Positions 1 through 5,644 are shown, counted from the first letter of the stretch. The stretch: 6,515 nucleotides of DNA from a bacterium (GCA_021802745.1 JAJZRK010000182.1:1-6515); one strand, 5' to 3'. Translations and numbers: made by a program. The notes: generated by a model not told the origin, from the letters alone.

Positions 1-174
1 CGCCTTGCCGTACTGGCCGCCCGCCGAGACGACCGCGCCGACGCACGATATGCCCGAGATGGCGTTCGTCGCCGACATCAGCGGCGTGTGCAGCAGCGGC
101 GGCACCTTGCCAATGACAAGGAAGCCGACGAAGCCGGCCAGGATGAAGACATACAACTGCATGATGAGCGTCAT
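1..174 (-). CDS. pntAB: NAD(P) transhydrogenase alpha subunit part 2 (membrane domain), 5' part only
   Basis: The first 58 codons are present; the rest lies beyond the left edge. The product is the small membrane part of the alpha subunit of proton-translocating transhydrogenase, which in split-alpha organisms sits with PntA1 and PntB in the inner membrane and helps form the proton channel. The translation begins MTLIMQLYVFILAGFVGFL, a hydrophobic helix, and then has HTPLMSATNAISGI at residues 31-44. That matches the conserved HTPLMSVTNAISGI loop of the family and identifies the gene even though it is cut. The start codon overlaps the pntA1 stop in the sequence ATGA (4 bp), so the two are surely co-transcribed and probably translationally coupled. 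There is no strong Shine-Dalgarno sequence before the start. In organisms with a single-chain alpha subunit this segment is its C-terminal domain. Confidence 0.93.
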   Translation of the reverse strand, partial: MTLIMQLYVFILAGFVGFLVIGKVPPLLHTPLMSATNAISGISCVGAVVSAGGQYGKA

Positions 175-1277
175 ACGCGCACCGTCCCGTTCTGGCACAC
201 GAGCATCGCGCCCGTGATTTCGTCGTTGGCGTCGAGGTTCAGCGTGTTCTCCTTGGTGATCACATGCTGAAGCAGCGTGTGAATGTTGCGGCTGAGCATC
301 TGCGAGGCATGGAACGCGGCCTGGCTCGGCACGTTCACCGGGCCGAGGATCGTCACGCCGTTCACGACCACCGTCTCGCCGGCCTTGGTGCCCACCGCGT
401 TGCCGCCCGTCTCGGCGGCGAGGTCCACGATCACGGCGCCCGGCTTCATGCCGGCCAGCGCCTCGGCGGTAACGAGCACCGGCGCCTTCCGCCCCGGAAT
501 CGCTGCCGTCGTGATCACGAGATCCATCTGCGCGAGGTGCGCCTTGATGGCGTCCTGCGTCTTCTGCTTCTCCTCATCCGTCTGCTCGCGCGCGTAGCCG
601 CCGGCGCCCTCGGCGTCGGCGACGCCTTCGACCTTCAGCACCTGCGCGCCGAGCGAGAGGATCTGCTCGCGCGCCGCGGGACGGACGTCAAAGCCGCTCA
701 CGATGGCGCCGAGCCGGCGCGCCGTGGCGATCGCCTGCAGGCCGGCGACGCCGGCGCCGAGGACGAAGACCTTGGCTGGGGCCAGGGTGCCCGCGGCAGT
801 GGAGAGCATCGGCATCAGGCGGCCAAGCGCCGACGCGCCGAGCAGCACCGCCCGGTAGCCGCTGATGGTGGCCTGCGACGAGAGCACGTCCATGGACTGG
901 GCGCGCGTGATGCGCGGCACCAGTTCGAGGGCCAGGGCGCTCGTCTTGCGGCCGTTGAGCCGCTGGACCGCGTCGGGGTAGACGGCGGGCTGCAGGTAAC
1001 AAACGACGGCCGCACCCTCGGGGATGGCGGCCGTCTCGTCGGCGGTCGGCGGCTGCACCTTGCAGATCAGGTGCGCGCCGGCGACGCAGGAGGCATAGTC
1101 GGCGGCGACGGTGGCACCCGCCGCCGTGTACTGCGCATCAGGAAAGGAGGCGGACGCGCCGGCCCCGGCTTCGACGACCACTTCGGCGCCGGCCTTGACC
1201 AGTTTTGACACGCTTTCCGGCACGAGCGCGACTCTGGCTTCGAGTGCAACGCGCTCTCTTGGGATGGCGATTCGCAT
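171..1277 (-). CDS. pntAA: NAD(P) transhydrogenase alpha subunit part 1 (NAD(H)-binding)
   Basis: 368 residues, the usual size for the soluble domain I of split-alpha transhydrogenases. The enzyme transfers hydride from NADH to NADP+ driven by proton entry; this subunit binds NAD(H) on the cytoplasmic side. It starts MRIAIPRERVALEARVALVP, the family's typical N-terminus, which fixes the start. The conserved block PRITRAQSMDVLSSQ lies at 121-135 and ISGYRAVL at 138-145. The dinucleotide-binding GxGxxG (VLGAGVAGL) is at 172-180, followed by FDVRP at 196-200. TTAAIPGRKAP at 256-266 and VIVDLAAETGGN at 282-293 complete the alanine dehydrogenase/PNT fold. It is the first gene of a leftward operon with pntA2 (ATGA overlap). 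No Shine-Dalgarno sequence precedes the ATG; the upstream 17 nt are pyrimidine-rich. Alanine dehydrogenase is the closest alternative, but the adjoining membrane subunit gene rules it out. Confidence 0.97.
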   Translation of the reverse strand: MRIAIPRERVALEARVALVPESVSKLVKAGAEVVVEAGAGASASFPDAQYTAAGATVAADYASCVAGAHLICKVQPPTADETAAIPEGAAVVCYLQPAVYPDAVQRLNGRKTSALALELVPRITRAQSMDVLSSQATISGYRAVLLGASALGRLMPMLSTAAGTLAPAKVFVLGAGVAGLQAIATARRLGAIVSGFDVRPAAREQILSLGAQVLKVEGVADAEGAGGYAREQTDEEKQKTQDAIKAHLAQMDLVITTAAIPGRKAPVLVTAEALAGMKPGAVIVDLAAETGGNAVGTKAGETVVVNGVTILGPVNVPSQAAFHASQMLSRNIHTLLQHVITKENTLNLDANDEITGAMLVCQNGTVRV

Positions 1278-1338
1278 GCGGTTGGGAGAGGGGGTAATTA
1301 AGACCCAAGAAAATAACCGGTTTGGATGCTCATTTGCG

Positions 1339-1386
1339 AGTCAGGGAAGGGGGACAGGCTCGTCAGGACTTCCCCCGCACCTGATT
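1339..1386. repeat. REP-like imperfect inverted repeat
   Basis: Nested complementary arms are visible: TCAGG (1341-1345) pairs with CCTGA (1380-1384), and GGGGGA (1349-1354) pairs with TCCCCC (1371-1376). An internal 3x3 bulge (GAA opposite GCA) separates them, and the loop is 16 nt. An A-T pair and a G-T wobble extend the outer stem. The block contains GGGACAGGCTC (1351-1361), which recurs at 3127-3137 beyond the lipoprotein gene. The shape, a GC-rich hairpin with a bulge and a recurring core, resembles dispersed REP-type elements. No T tract follows on either strand, so it is not a terminator. Confidence 0.5.
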
Positions 1387-1406
1387 GTTATGGTAGTGCT
1401 TGTCCG

Positions 1407-1418
1407 CGAAGCGCTTCG
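1407..1418. other. 12-bp perfect palindrome upstream of the lipoprotein gene
   Basis: CGAAGCGCTTCG is a perfect two-fold palindrome 42 nt before the lipoprotein start codon, downstream of the weak -10 candidate at 1389-1394. It could be an operator or a hairpin in the 5' leader. A palindrome of this length can also arise by chance in GC-rich DNA, so the role is unproven. Confidence 0.3.
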
Positions 1419-1460
1419 GCACGATCTTCGAGTCAACGCCAACTCAAACCGGGGCGCCGC

Positions 1461-3119
1461 ATGCCCACTGGATTGCTGAGGTCCCCCCTGGCGAGGCGCG
1501 CTGTCGCGCTCGCTGCGGCCATTTCGTTGAGCGCCCTGGGTGGATGCCTGGGTGACGCGTCCACGGCGCGCGGCGTCGCGGGCGAAGCCGCCATTGACCT
1601 GCGCGGCTTGCGCCTGAAGAGCCAGACGAGCGGCGGCGGCGACGCCGTACAGTCGGCGCGTTTCGTCATTTACCTCGTCACGGGGACCACACGCCGCGCC
1701 GTGGCGAGCCGCCTGTTCACCGCCCAGGACCTCGATGCCGCCGACTCCGACACGGGCACCGTCTTCACGATGACGTTCCCGTACACGAGCGTGGATGACA
1801 AGTTCGAGGTGCTGGGGTGGGGGATGAGCGCCGAAGGGGACACGCTCTACGCGGTGGGGCCGGTCACCTTCACCATGCGCGACGCGTCATCGCAGGGCGG
1901 CCAGGCCAGCGTGAAGACCACCGCCGCCCCCGTCTATGTCGGCCCCGGCCGCACGGCGACGAAGCTGGTTATCACGCCGCGCACCGTCACCACGAGCGAG
2001 GGCAAGACGGTCTCGCTGACGGCGACGCTGTATGACGCCAAAGGCACGCCCCTCTCGTCGCCCACCTTCCGGTACCACTGGTGGACGGGCGATGGCGGCG
2101 TCGCGCGGTTCATGGATGAACGGGTTGGTGTGGTGACTGGCGGTTCGCGGTCGGGCAGCACATGGCTCTATGCGCAGTTCAACGAACTCGACATTCGCGA
2201 TTCCGTGCTCGTGACCAACACGGTGGCGCCGTCCCAGCTCCGCGCCACCGGCGGACAAAACCAGTCTGGCCCGGCGGGAAGCGTGCTGGGCCAGCCCATT
2301 CGGGTGCAGGTGCTGTCGGCGAGCGGAGAACCGGTGGCGGGGGTGACGGTGGGATTCACCGTCACGTCGGGAGGCGGCTCCGTGAGCGCTGCCAGCCGCG
2401 TGAGCGCCTCGGACGGATCGGCGTCGGTCACTTGGACGCTCGGAGCCACCATTGGAGCGCAGCAACTGACGGCCAGCGTAACGGGGCTGCCGTCCGTCGT
2501 CTTCTTTGCCACGGCGGTGCAGACGACGCCGTCGCCGTCCAGGTCCACGGTGACCGTACTTCCCACGGCCATCCTGGTGGGCGGGGACGAGGCGGTCGTG
2601 AGTGTTGTGCTTCGCGACAACAACGGCTCGCCGATGCCGAACATCACCGTGACCTTCAGCGGCGCTTCGGCGCTCACGTTCACGGCGACCAGCGGCCTGA
2701 GCGACGGCACGGGGACGGTCACCACCCGGGTGCGGGCCTCCGAACCCGGGACGTGGTCCATTGTCGCCATGGTGGGAACCCAGGTCATCGGTTCCACGTC
2801 GATCGCCGTCGGGTCCCGGCAGGGGATCCCGGCTTCGATCAGCATCGTGTCGGGTGATAATCAGACCGTGAAGGTGGGAACGAACTTCCCGCTGCCGCTG
2901 GTGGTCGTCGTCAAGGACGCGTCCGGCAAGCCGGTGCCCGGGGCGCTGGTAGACTGGTCCACGGCGGTGGGAGACGGCCGTCGCGTGACCGATTCGAACG
3001 GCCAGTCGGCGGCGGCCTACTACCTGACGCCGAACTTCCAGCTCGGTCCGGGAACGATCACCGTCACCCTGACGGGGTACGGGGCGACGGCCACATTCCA
3101 TTTCACGGCCGTGCCGTAG
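1461..3119 (+). CDS. Lipoprotein with about four bacterial Ig-like domains
   Basis: 552 residues from the ATG at 1461. The N-terminus is a lipoprotein signal peptide: arginines at 7, 12 and 13, a hydrophobic stretch at about 14-26, and the lipobox LGGC with the acylated cysteine at 29. Residues about 30-160 form a beta-rich region I do not recognise. Four Ig-like repeats follow, at about 163-254 (Big_2-like), 256-353, 360-450 and 456-551 (Big_1/invasin-like; the last has SGDNQTVKVGT and VVKDASGKPVPG). Such repeats act as rigid spacers or adhesion modules on the cell surface; no catalytic domain is seen. The reading frame is open from 1326, but the signal peptide and poor G/C third positions upstream favour 1461. 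There is no clear Shine-Dalgarno sequence. It stands alone, divergent from pntA1, with a terminator-like hairpin about 70 bp downstream. The ligand is unknown. Confidence 0.88.
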   Translation: MPTGLLRSPLARRAVALAAAISLSALGGCLGDASTARGVAGEAAIDLRGLRLKSQTSGGGDAVQSARFVIYLVTGTTRRAVASRLFTAQDLDAADSDTGTVFTMTFPYTSVDDKFEVLGWGMSAEGDTLYAVGPVTFTMRDASSQGGQASVKTTAAPVYVGPGRTATKLVITPRTVTTSEGKTVSLTATLYDAKGTPLSSPTFRYHWWTGDGGVARFMDERVGVVTGGSRSGSTWLYAQFNELDIRDSVLVTNTVAPSQLRATGGQNQSGPAGSVLGQPIRVQVLSASGEPVAGVTVGFTVTSGGGSVSAASRVSASDGSASVTWTLGATIGAQQLTASVTGLPSVVFFATAVQTTPSPSRSTVTVLPTAILVGGDEAVVSVVLRDNNGSPMPNITVTFSGASALTFTATSGLSDGTGTVTTRVRASEPGTWSIVAMVGTQVIGSTSIAVGSRQGIPASISIVSGDNQTVKVGTNFPLPLVVVVKDASGKPVPGALVDWSTAVGDGRRVTDSNGQSAAAYYLTPNFQLGPGTITVTLTGYGATATFHFTAVP

Positions 3120-3126
3120 CGGGTTA

Positions 3127-3159
3127 GGGACAGGCTCCCGTCGGCAGGCTCCTGCCGAC
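3127..3159. repeat. Second GGGACAGGCTC copy with perfect hairpin
   Basis: The 11-mer GGGACAGGCTC (3127-3137) repeats the core of the element at 1351-1361. Directly beside it is a perfect 8-bp stem, GTCGGCAG (3140-3147) with CTGCCGAC (3152-3159), closed by the loop GCTC. CAGGCTCC itself occurs twice, at 3131-3138 and 3145-3152. It begins 8 nt after the lipoprotein stop codon. No T tract follows, so this is more likely a dispersed repeat or an mRNA 3'-end stabilising hairpin than the terminator. Confidence 0.45.
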
Positions 3160-3190
3160 AATTCACATCTGCGCGAGACTGGCGTCGTGG

Positions 3191-3223
3191 AAGGCGACTC
3201 AGTCATTTTGACTGGGCCGCCTT
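3191..3223 (+). terminator. Probable terminator of the lipoprotein gene
   Basis: AAGGCGACTCAGTC (3191-3204) pairs with GACTGGGCCGCCTT (3210-3223) around the loop ATTTT. This gives a 14-position stem with one A-C mismatch and one G-T wobble. The plus-strand 3' side ends in CTTCTTG, a weak pyrimidine tail rather than a clean T run. Its place about 70 bp after the lipoprotein stop fits an intrinsic terminator. Confidence 0.55.
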
Positions 3224-3480
3224 CTTGTCGCCTAGGTGGGATGTGCACGCGTCGCTCATGGTCGGCCGCCGCCGCCGGACACGTTCGGCGCCCTCGGCGC
3301 AACGCGGCGCGCCGCCCGACTGGGCGGGGAAGTAGCGCATATTGGGGCGACGACGGTGACGCGCCGGCGAGACCGTGGCTCAAGCGCGTCAAGATCGGCC
3401 TCGAATGACCCTGAAGCCGGCAATCGTTGGCCGAACTTTATAGACAACGCTATGTGCGATAGCCTAAAAGAAACAAAAAT
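3224..3480. other. Non-coding stretch between convergent transcription units
   Basis: I see no supportable gene here. The first 180 bp are GC-rich, with small GC-only inverted repeats: the palindrome GCGGCGCGCCGC near 3304-3315, and CCGCCC/GGGCGG at 3312-3327 with loop GACT. From about 3430 composition changes to AT-rich, including a small GCTAT/ATAGC hairpin at 3449-3463. The reading frames that cross the region have low-complexity, arginine-rich translations without family resemblance. Confidence 0.5.
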
Positions 3481-3504
3481 GCGAACTTACATTTGTAAGT
3501 TCGC
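3481..3504 (-). terminator. Strong intrinsic terminator, minus strand
   Basis: GCGAACTTAC (3481-3490) and GTAAGTTCGC (3495-3504) form a perfect 10-bp stem with the loop ATTT. On the minus strand the stem is followed at once by ATTTTTGTTTCTTTT, a textbook uridine-rich tail. On the plus strand nothing T-rich follows, so the direction is clear. It lies 7 nt beyond the stop codon of a possible 45-codon ORF and about 290 bp beyond the separate terminator of the small membrane gene. It therefore implies another minus-strand transcript starting between about 3510 and 3790. Confidence 0.72.
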
Positions 3505-3511
3505 GTGGATT

Positions 3512-3649
3512 CTACATGCATTTCTTGGGATTTCCATGCAATCTGATGATGCATCGGACTGCATACCGGCCATGAGCGCCCGGAATCTCACAAATCGTTC
3601 TTGTCCACAGCGGGCTGCCGGCCCATTCGATCAGCACGCGGGTGACCAT
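3512..3649 (-). CDS. Possible small protein of 45 residues, or gene remnant
   Basis: From the ATG at 3649 the frame reads MVTRVLIEWAGSPLWTRTIC and ends at a TAG (3514-3512), giving 45 residues. I recognise no family. In favour: the first 15 codons have strongly G/C third positions, and the strong terminator at 3481-3504 begins 7 nt after the stop. Against: the second half loses the codon bias, there is no good Shine-Dalgarno sequence, and such a short ORF can occur by chance. The frame stays open 15 codons upstream of the ATG, to a TGA at 3697, with plausible sequence (EDRVWIAGHDR) but no start codon. It may therefore be the tail of a decayed gene rather than a complete one. The alternative is that the terminator belongs to a small RNA. 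Confidence 0.28.
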   Translation of the reverse strand: MVTRVLIEWAGSPLWTRTICEIPGAHGRYAVRCIIRLHGNPKKCM

Positions 3650-3794
3650 ACGGTCGTGCCCCGCGATCCATACACGATCCTCGGGAGGGATTGGTCACAA
3701 CGAGGCCGCCAATGGCAAGATCACAAATATGACAACGCGCGCTTCTCCTCACCTGTCATTCGGGCGCGACGAAGTTGAGGCGGCACGAAAAGAA

Positions 3795-3818
3795 ACGGGC
3801 CGGCAGATGCCGGCCCGT
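3795..3818 (-). terminator. Intrinsic terminator of the small membrane-protein gene
   Basis: ACGGGCCGGC (3795-3804) pairs perfectly with GCCGGCCCGT (3809-3818) around the loop AGAT. On the minus strand the 10-bp GC-rich stem is followed by TTTCTTTTCG. It begins 23 nt after the stop codon of the minus-strand ORF at 3842-4024. This is good independent evidence that the ORF is transcribed. Confidence 0.8.
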
Positions 3819-3841
3819 CGAGTTACCTCAAGGGAGCGCGT

Positions 3842-4024
3842 TCAGGCCCGGACGGCCTTCTGGCGGTCCATCCACCAGTCCTGAATCCACGTCAACGGGA
3901 TCAGGAAGAGCGGCGTCAGGAACATGCCGAGCAGCAGGTTGATCCAGATGAGCGCCAGGTAGAACGCGCACATGCCGACGCCGGCAATCAGGGTTCCGAG
4001 GGGTCCGCCGAAGCTCGTTTCCAC
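3842..4024 (-). CDS. Small hydrophobic membrane protein, unknown function
   Basis: 60 residues from a GTG start; an in-frame TAG lies 11 codons upstream and there is no ATG in between, so GTG is the best start (Met18 is an internal alternative). Residues about 8-47 are almost entirely hydrophobic, with a proline at 38 and another at 43. This suggests two closely spaced membrane helices or a hairpin. The C-terminus is tryptophan-rich and then charged (WIQDWWMDRQKAVRA). About nine in ten codons end in G or C, as in the real genes here, and an intrinsic terminator follows the stop. It is transcribed away from tilS as a single-gene unit. I do not recognise the family. No Shine-Dalgarno sequence is seen. 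Confidence 0.7.
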   Translation of the reverse strand: METSFGGPLGTLIAGVGMCAFYLALIWINLLLGMFLTPLFLIPLTWIQDWWMDRQKAVRA

Positions 4025-4074
4025 GCGATGGTCCGAGGAAGAGTGGAGCGCACACTAAGCGCGCGATTTCCGCG

Positions 4075-4084
4075 AGCATATCTT
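4075..4084. promoter_or_regulatory. Candidate symmetrical -10 box for tilS and the divergent small gene
   Basis: On the plus strand TATCTT (4079-4084) ends 6 nt before the GTG start proposed for tilS. On the minus strand the overlapping TATGCT (4080-4075) faces the small membrane gene. Each matches four of six bases of the TATAAT consensus. No good -35 box is apparent for either direction. The placement suggests a bidirectional promoter and a leaderless tilS transcript; this is inference. Confidence 0.35.
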
Positions 4085-4090
4085 AGCAAG

Positions 4091-5026
4091 GTGCACGCAA
4101 TCGCGAAAGCGCTCCAGGCGCTCCCGCCGGGCGCCTATCTGCTTGCCGTCTCCGGCGGCCGGGACTCCATGGCCCTGCTGCAGGCCTTTGCCGAGGTCCG
4201 GCCGGGCGACCTCTCGGCGGTGGCGACCTTCGACCACCGCACCGGGGCGGCGGCGACGCAGGCGGCCGAACTGGTGGTCCGTGAGTGCCTGACGCGGGGA
4301 ATCTCGGTGGTCGTCGGGCGCGCCCCGATGCGAGATGCGCGGGGCCGCGCCGCGGAATCAGCCCTCCGCGAGGCCCGGTGGGCCTTTTTGCGCGCCGTGG
4401 CCGAGGAACGCCGGGCGGTCATCGTGACGGCGCACACCCGCGATGACCAGGCGGAGACCGTGGCCATGCGCATTCTCCGCGATGCCTCGGCGCGGGGCCT
4501 CGCCGGCATGTCCGCACCGTCCGCCGGCATCGCCCGGCCGCTGCTTTCGATCTCGCGGGAGGAACTCGCGCACTACGTCGCGGCCACTGGCATCGCATTT
4601 GTCGAGGATCCGTCGAACACCGACGCGGGCTATCTGCGCAACCGGCTGCGCGCCGATCTGCTGGTGGCCGCCGAGCGTGCGCGACCGGGCTTCACGGCGG
4701 AGCTCGTCGCGATCGGCGAGGCGGCGGCGGCCTGGCGCGGGCGGCTCGCGGAGATGGTGGATGCGCTCGGCGTGCACCGAGTGGCGGACGCGGTGGTGAC
4801 CGACGCGGGCGCACTCGATGGGCTCACAGGGCCGGGGCTCGCCGTCGTCTGGCCCGAGATCGCGGGGCGGGCGGGAGTTGTTCTCGACCGTCGGGGGATC
4901 GAACGGCTCGTCAGTTGGTCAACCCGCGCCAGGCCGGGCCAGCGCATGCCGCTGTCGGGCGGCGGGATGGTCGAACGGACCGTGCGTACGTTCGTTGTGC
5001 GCGGGGCGCTCGCCGCACCGGCATGA
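4091..5026 (+). CDS. tilS: tRNA(Ile)-lysidine synthase
   Basis: TilS attaches lysine to C34 of tRNA-Ile(CAU) using ATP, so that the tRNA reads AUA and is charged with isoleucine. From the GTG at 4091 the protein has 311 residues. The PP-loop ATP site SGGRDS is at residues 21-26, HTRDDQAET at 115-123, and the family signature EDPSN at 172-176 with RNRLR at 183-187. After about 200 comes a helical region and a short C-terminal piece (PGQRMPLSGGGMVER). It is thus a short-type TilS lacking the full C-terminal domain of the E. coli and Bacillus enzymes. The frame is open to an ATG at 4028. However, those 21 extra codons have only about half G/C third positions, would push the PP-loop to residue 42, and would nearly abut the divergent gene. 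The GTG is preferred, though an automated caller may choose 4028. First gene of the tilS-hpt-ftsH cluster. Confidence 0.93.
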   Translation: MHAIAKALQALPPGAYLLAVSGGRDSMALLQAFAEVRPGDLSAVATFDHRTGAAATQAAELVVRECLTRGISVVVGRAPMRDARGRAAESALREARWAFLRAVAEERRAVIVTAHTRDDQAETVAMRILRDASARGLAGMSAPSAGIARPLLSISREELAHYVAATGIAFVEDPSNTDAGYLRNRLRADLLVAAERARPGFTAELVAIGEAAAAWRGRLAEMVDALGVHRVADAVVTDAGALDGLTGPGLAVVWPEIAGRAGVVLDRRGIERLVSWSTRARPGQRMPLSGGGMVERTVRTFVVRGALAAPA

Positions 5027-5061
5027 GCGCGCCGGATGGAACGTCCGGGTGGACGCCCTAC

Positions 5062-5067
5062 TATATT
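5062..5067 (+). promoter_or_regulatory. Candidate -10 box of hpt
   Basis: TATATT matches five of six bases of TATAAT and ends 8 nt before the hpt ATG. Transcription from it would start at or within 1-2 nt of the start codon, a leaderless or near-leaderless mRNA. TGGAAC at 5037-5042 is a weak -35 candidate at 19-nt spacing. A small CGTCC/GGACG inverted repeat (5042-5055) lies between them. The AT run stands out sharply in GC-rich DNA. Confidence 0.5.
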
Positions 5068-5075
5068 TAGTCCTC

Positions 5076-5627
5076 ATGACCAACCAACTGGCCGACCCGC
5101 GCCTGATGGGGCGCGAGGTCAAGCGCATCGTCTACACCGAGCAGCAGATCGCCGATCGTGTCCGTGAATTGGGCCGTGAAATCGCGGCCGAATACCCGGA
5201 CGGCGACCTGCTGGCGCTGGGGCTGTTGAAGGGGAGCTTCATGTTCACGGCGGACGTCGTGCGCCAGATCGCGCGCCCGCTGCAGGTGGATTTCATCGTC
5301 GCCGGCTCGTACGGGGCGGGGACGGTGTCATCGGGGAACGTGCGGCTGCTTTACGATCCGGAAACCAACATGGAGGGGAAGCACGTTCTCCTCGTGGAAG
5401 ACATCGTGGATTCCGGTCGCACCATGCAGAAGCTGATTGACCTCCTCGAGACGCGGCGTCCACGGTCGCTGCAAATCTGTGCGCTGCTGCACAAGAACAT
5501 CGCGGAGCATCTGGAGCATCCGGTCAGGTTTGTGGGGTTCGACGCACCGAACGAGTTCCTCGTGGGATACGGGCTCGATCACGCCGAGAACTTCCGACAC
5601 GTTCCGTATATCGCCAGCCTCGCATAG
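5076..5627 (+). CDS. hpt: Hypoxanthine phosphoribosyltransferase
   Basis: This cytoplasmic purine-salvage enzyme converts hypoxanthine (often also guanine) and PRPP to IMP or GMP. The protein has 183 residues, the normal size. LLKGSFMF at 50-57 is the conserved loop that helps bind pyrophosphate. The PRPP-binding motif [10 protein letters not shown] is at 107-116, with the acidic pair Glu108-Asp109 and Asp112 as the likely catalytic base. The C-terminal [16 protein letters not shown] (164-179) is the typical purine-contacting tail. The frame is open far upstream into tilS, but the ATG at 5076 gives the normal family length; Met11 is a less likely alternative. It lies 49 bp after tilS and 58 bp before ftsH, the order seen in many bacteria. 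It has no Shine-Dalgarno sequence, and a -10-like TATATT sits just ahead, so it may have its own promoter. Confidence 0.96.
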   Translation: MTNQLADPRLMGREVKRIVYTEQQIADRVRELGREIAAEYPDGDLLALGLLKGSFMFTADVVRQIARPLQVDFIVAGSYGAGTVSSGNVRLLYDPETNMEGKHVLLVEDIVDSGRTMQKLIDLLETRRPRSLQICALLHKNIAEHLEHPVRFVGFDAPNEFLVGYGLDHAENFRHVPYIASLA

Positions 5628-5644
5628 GGGCTGACGGAGCCGAA

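Larger units (their letters stand above)
1278..1460. promoter_or_regulatory. Divergent intergenic region between pntA1 and the lipoprotein gene
   Basis: This 183-bp non-coding stretch must hold the promoters of both divergent genes. It opens with an AT-rich block at about 1294-1317. Read on the minus strand, the TTAATTA box at 1295-1301 lies 17 nt before the pntA1 ATG and is a possible -10 element, which would give a leader of only about 10 nt. For the plus-strand gene the best -10 candidate is TATGGT at 1389-1394, but no convincing -35 precedes it. An in-frame plus-strand extension across 1326-1460 has only about half G/C third positions, unlike the true genes here, so it is not coding. Promoter positions are inference. 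Confidence 0.45.

Noticed and set aside
264..1208. Plus-strand open frame of 314 codons opposite pntA1
   Set aside because: Histidine/arginine-rich shadow; pntA1 on the minus strand has all family motifs.
1326..1460. Upstream extension of the lipoprotein reading frame
   Set aside because: It would bury the lipoprotein signal peptide behind 45 residues with unbiased codons, and it contains the REP-like hairpin.
1887..3392. Long minus-strand open frame of 501 codons antisense to the lipoprotein gene
   Set aside because: The plus strand shows a signal peptide and Ig-like repeats. The antisense product is arginine-rich and low in complexity, without family features.
3236..3778. Plus-strand open frame of 180 codons in the convergent intergenic region
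   Set aside because: No family resemblance, poor codon bias and abrupt composition change along its length. It also reads through the minus-strand terminator hairpin at 3481-3504.
3120..3841. tRNA, CRISPR or insertion sequence in the largest gene-poor stretch
   Set aside because: I found no T-loop motif with a matching cloverleaf, no regularly spaced repeats, and no transposase motifs or terminal inverted repeats.
3642..3884. Plus-strand open frame of 80 codons
   Set aside because: It crosses the minus-strand terminator at 3795-3818 and overlaps the 3' end of the better-supported small membrane gene.
4028..4090. ATG at 4028 as the tilS start
   Set aside because: The 21 extra codons have only about half G/C third positions, versus roughly nine in ten in real genes here. 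The PP-loop position also fits the family better from 4091. Not fully excluded.
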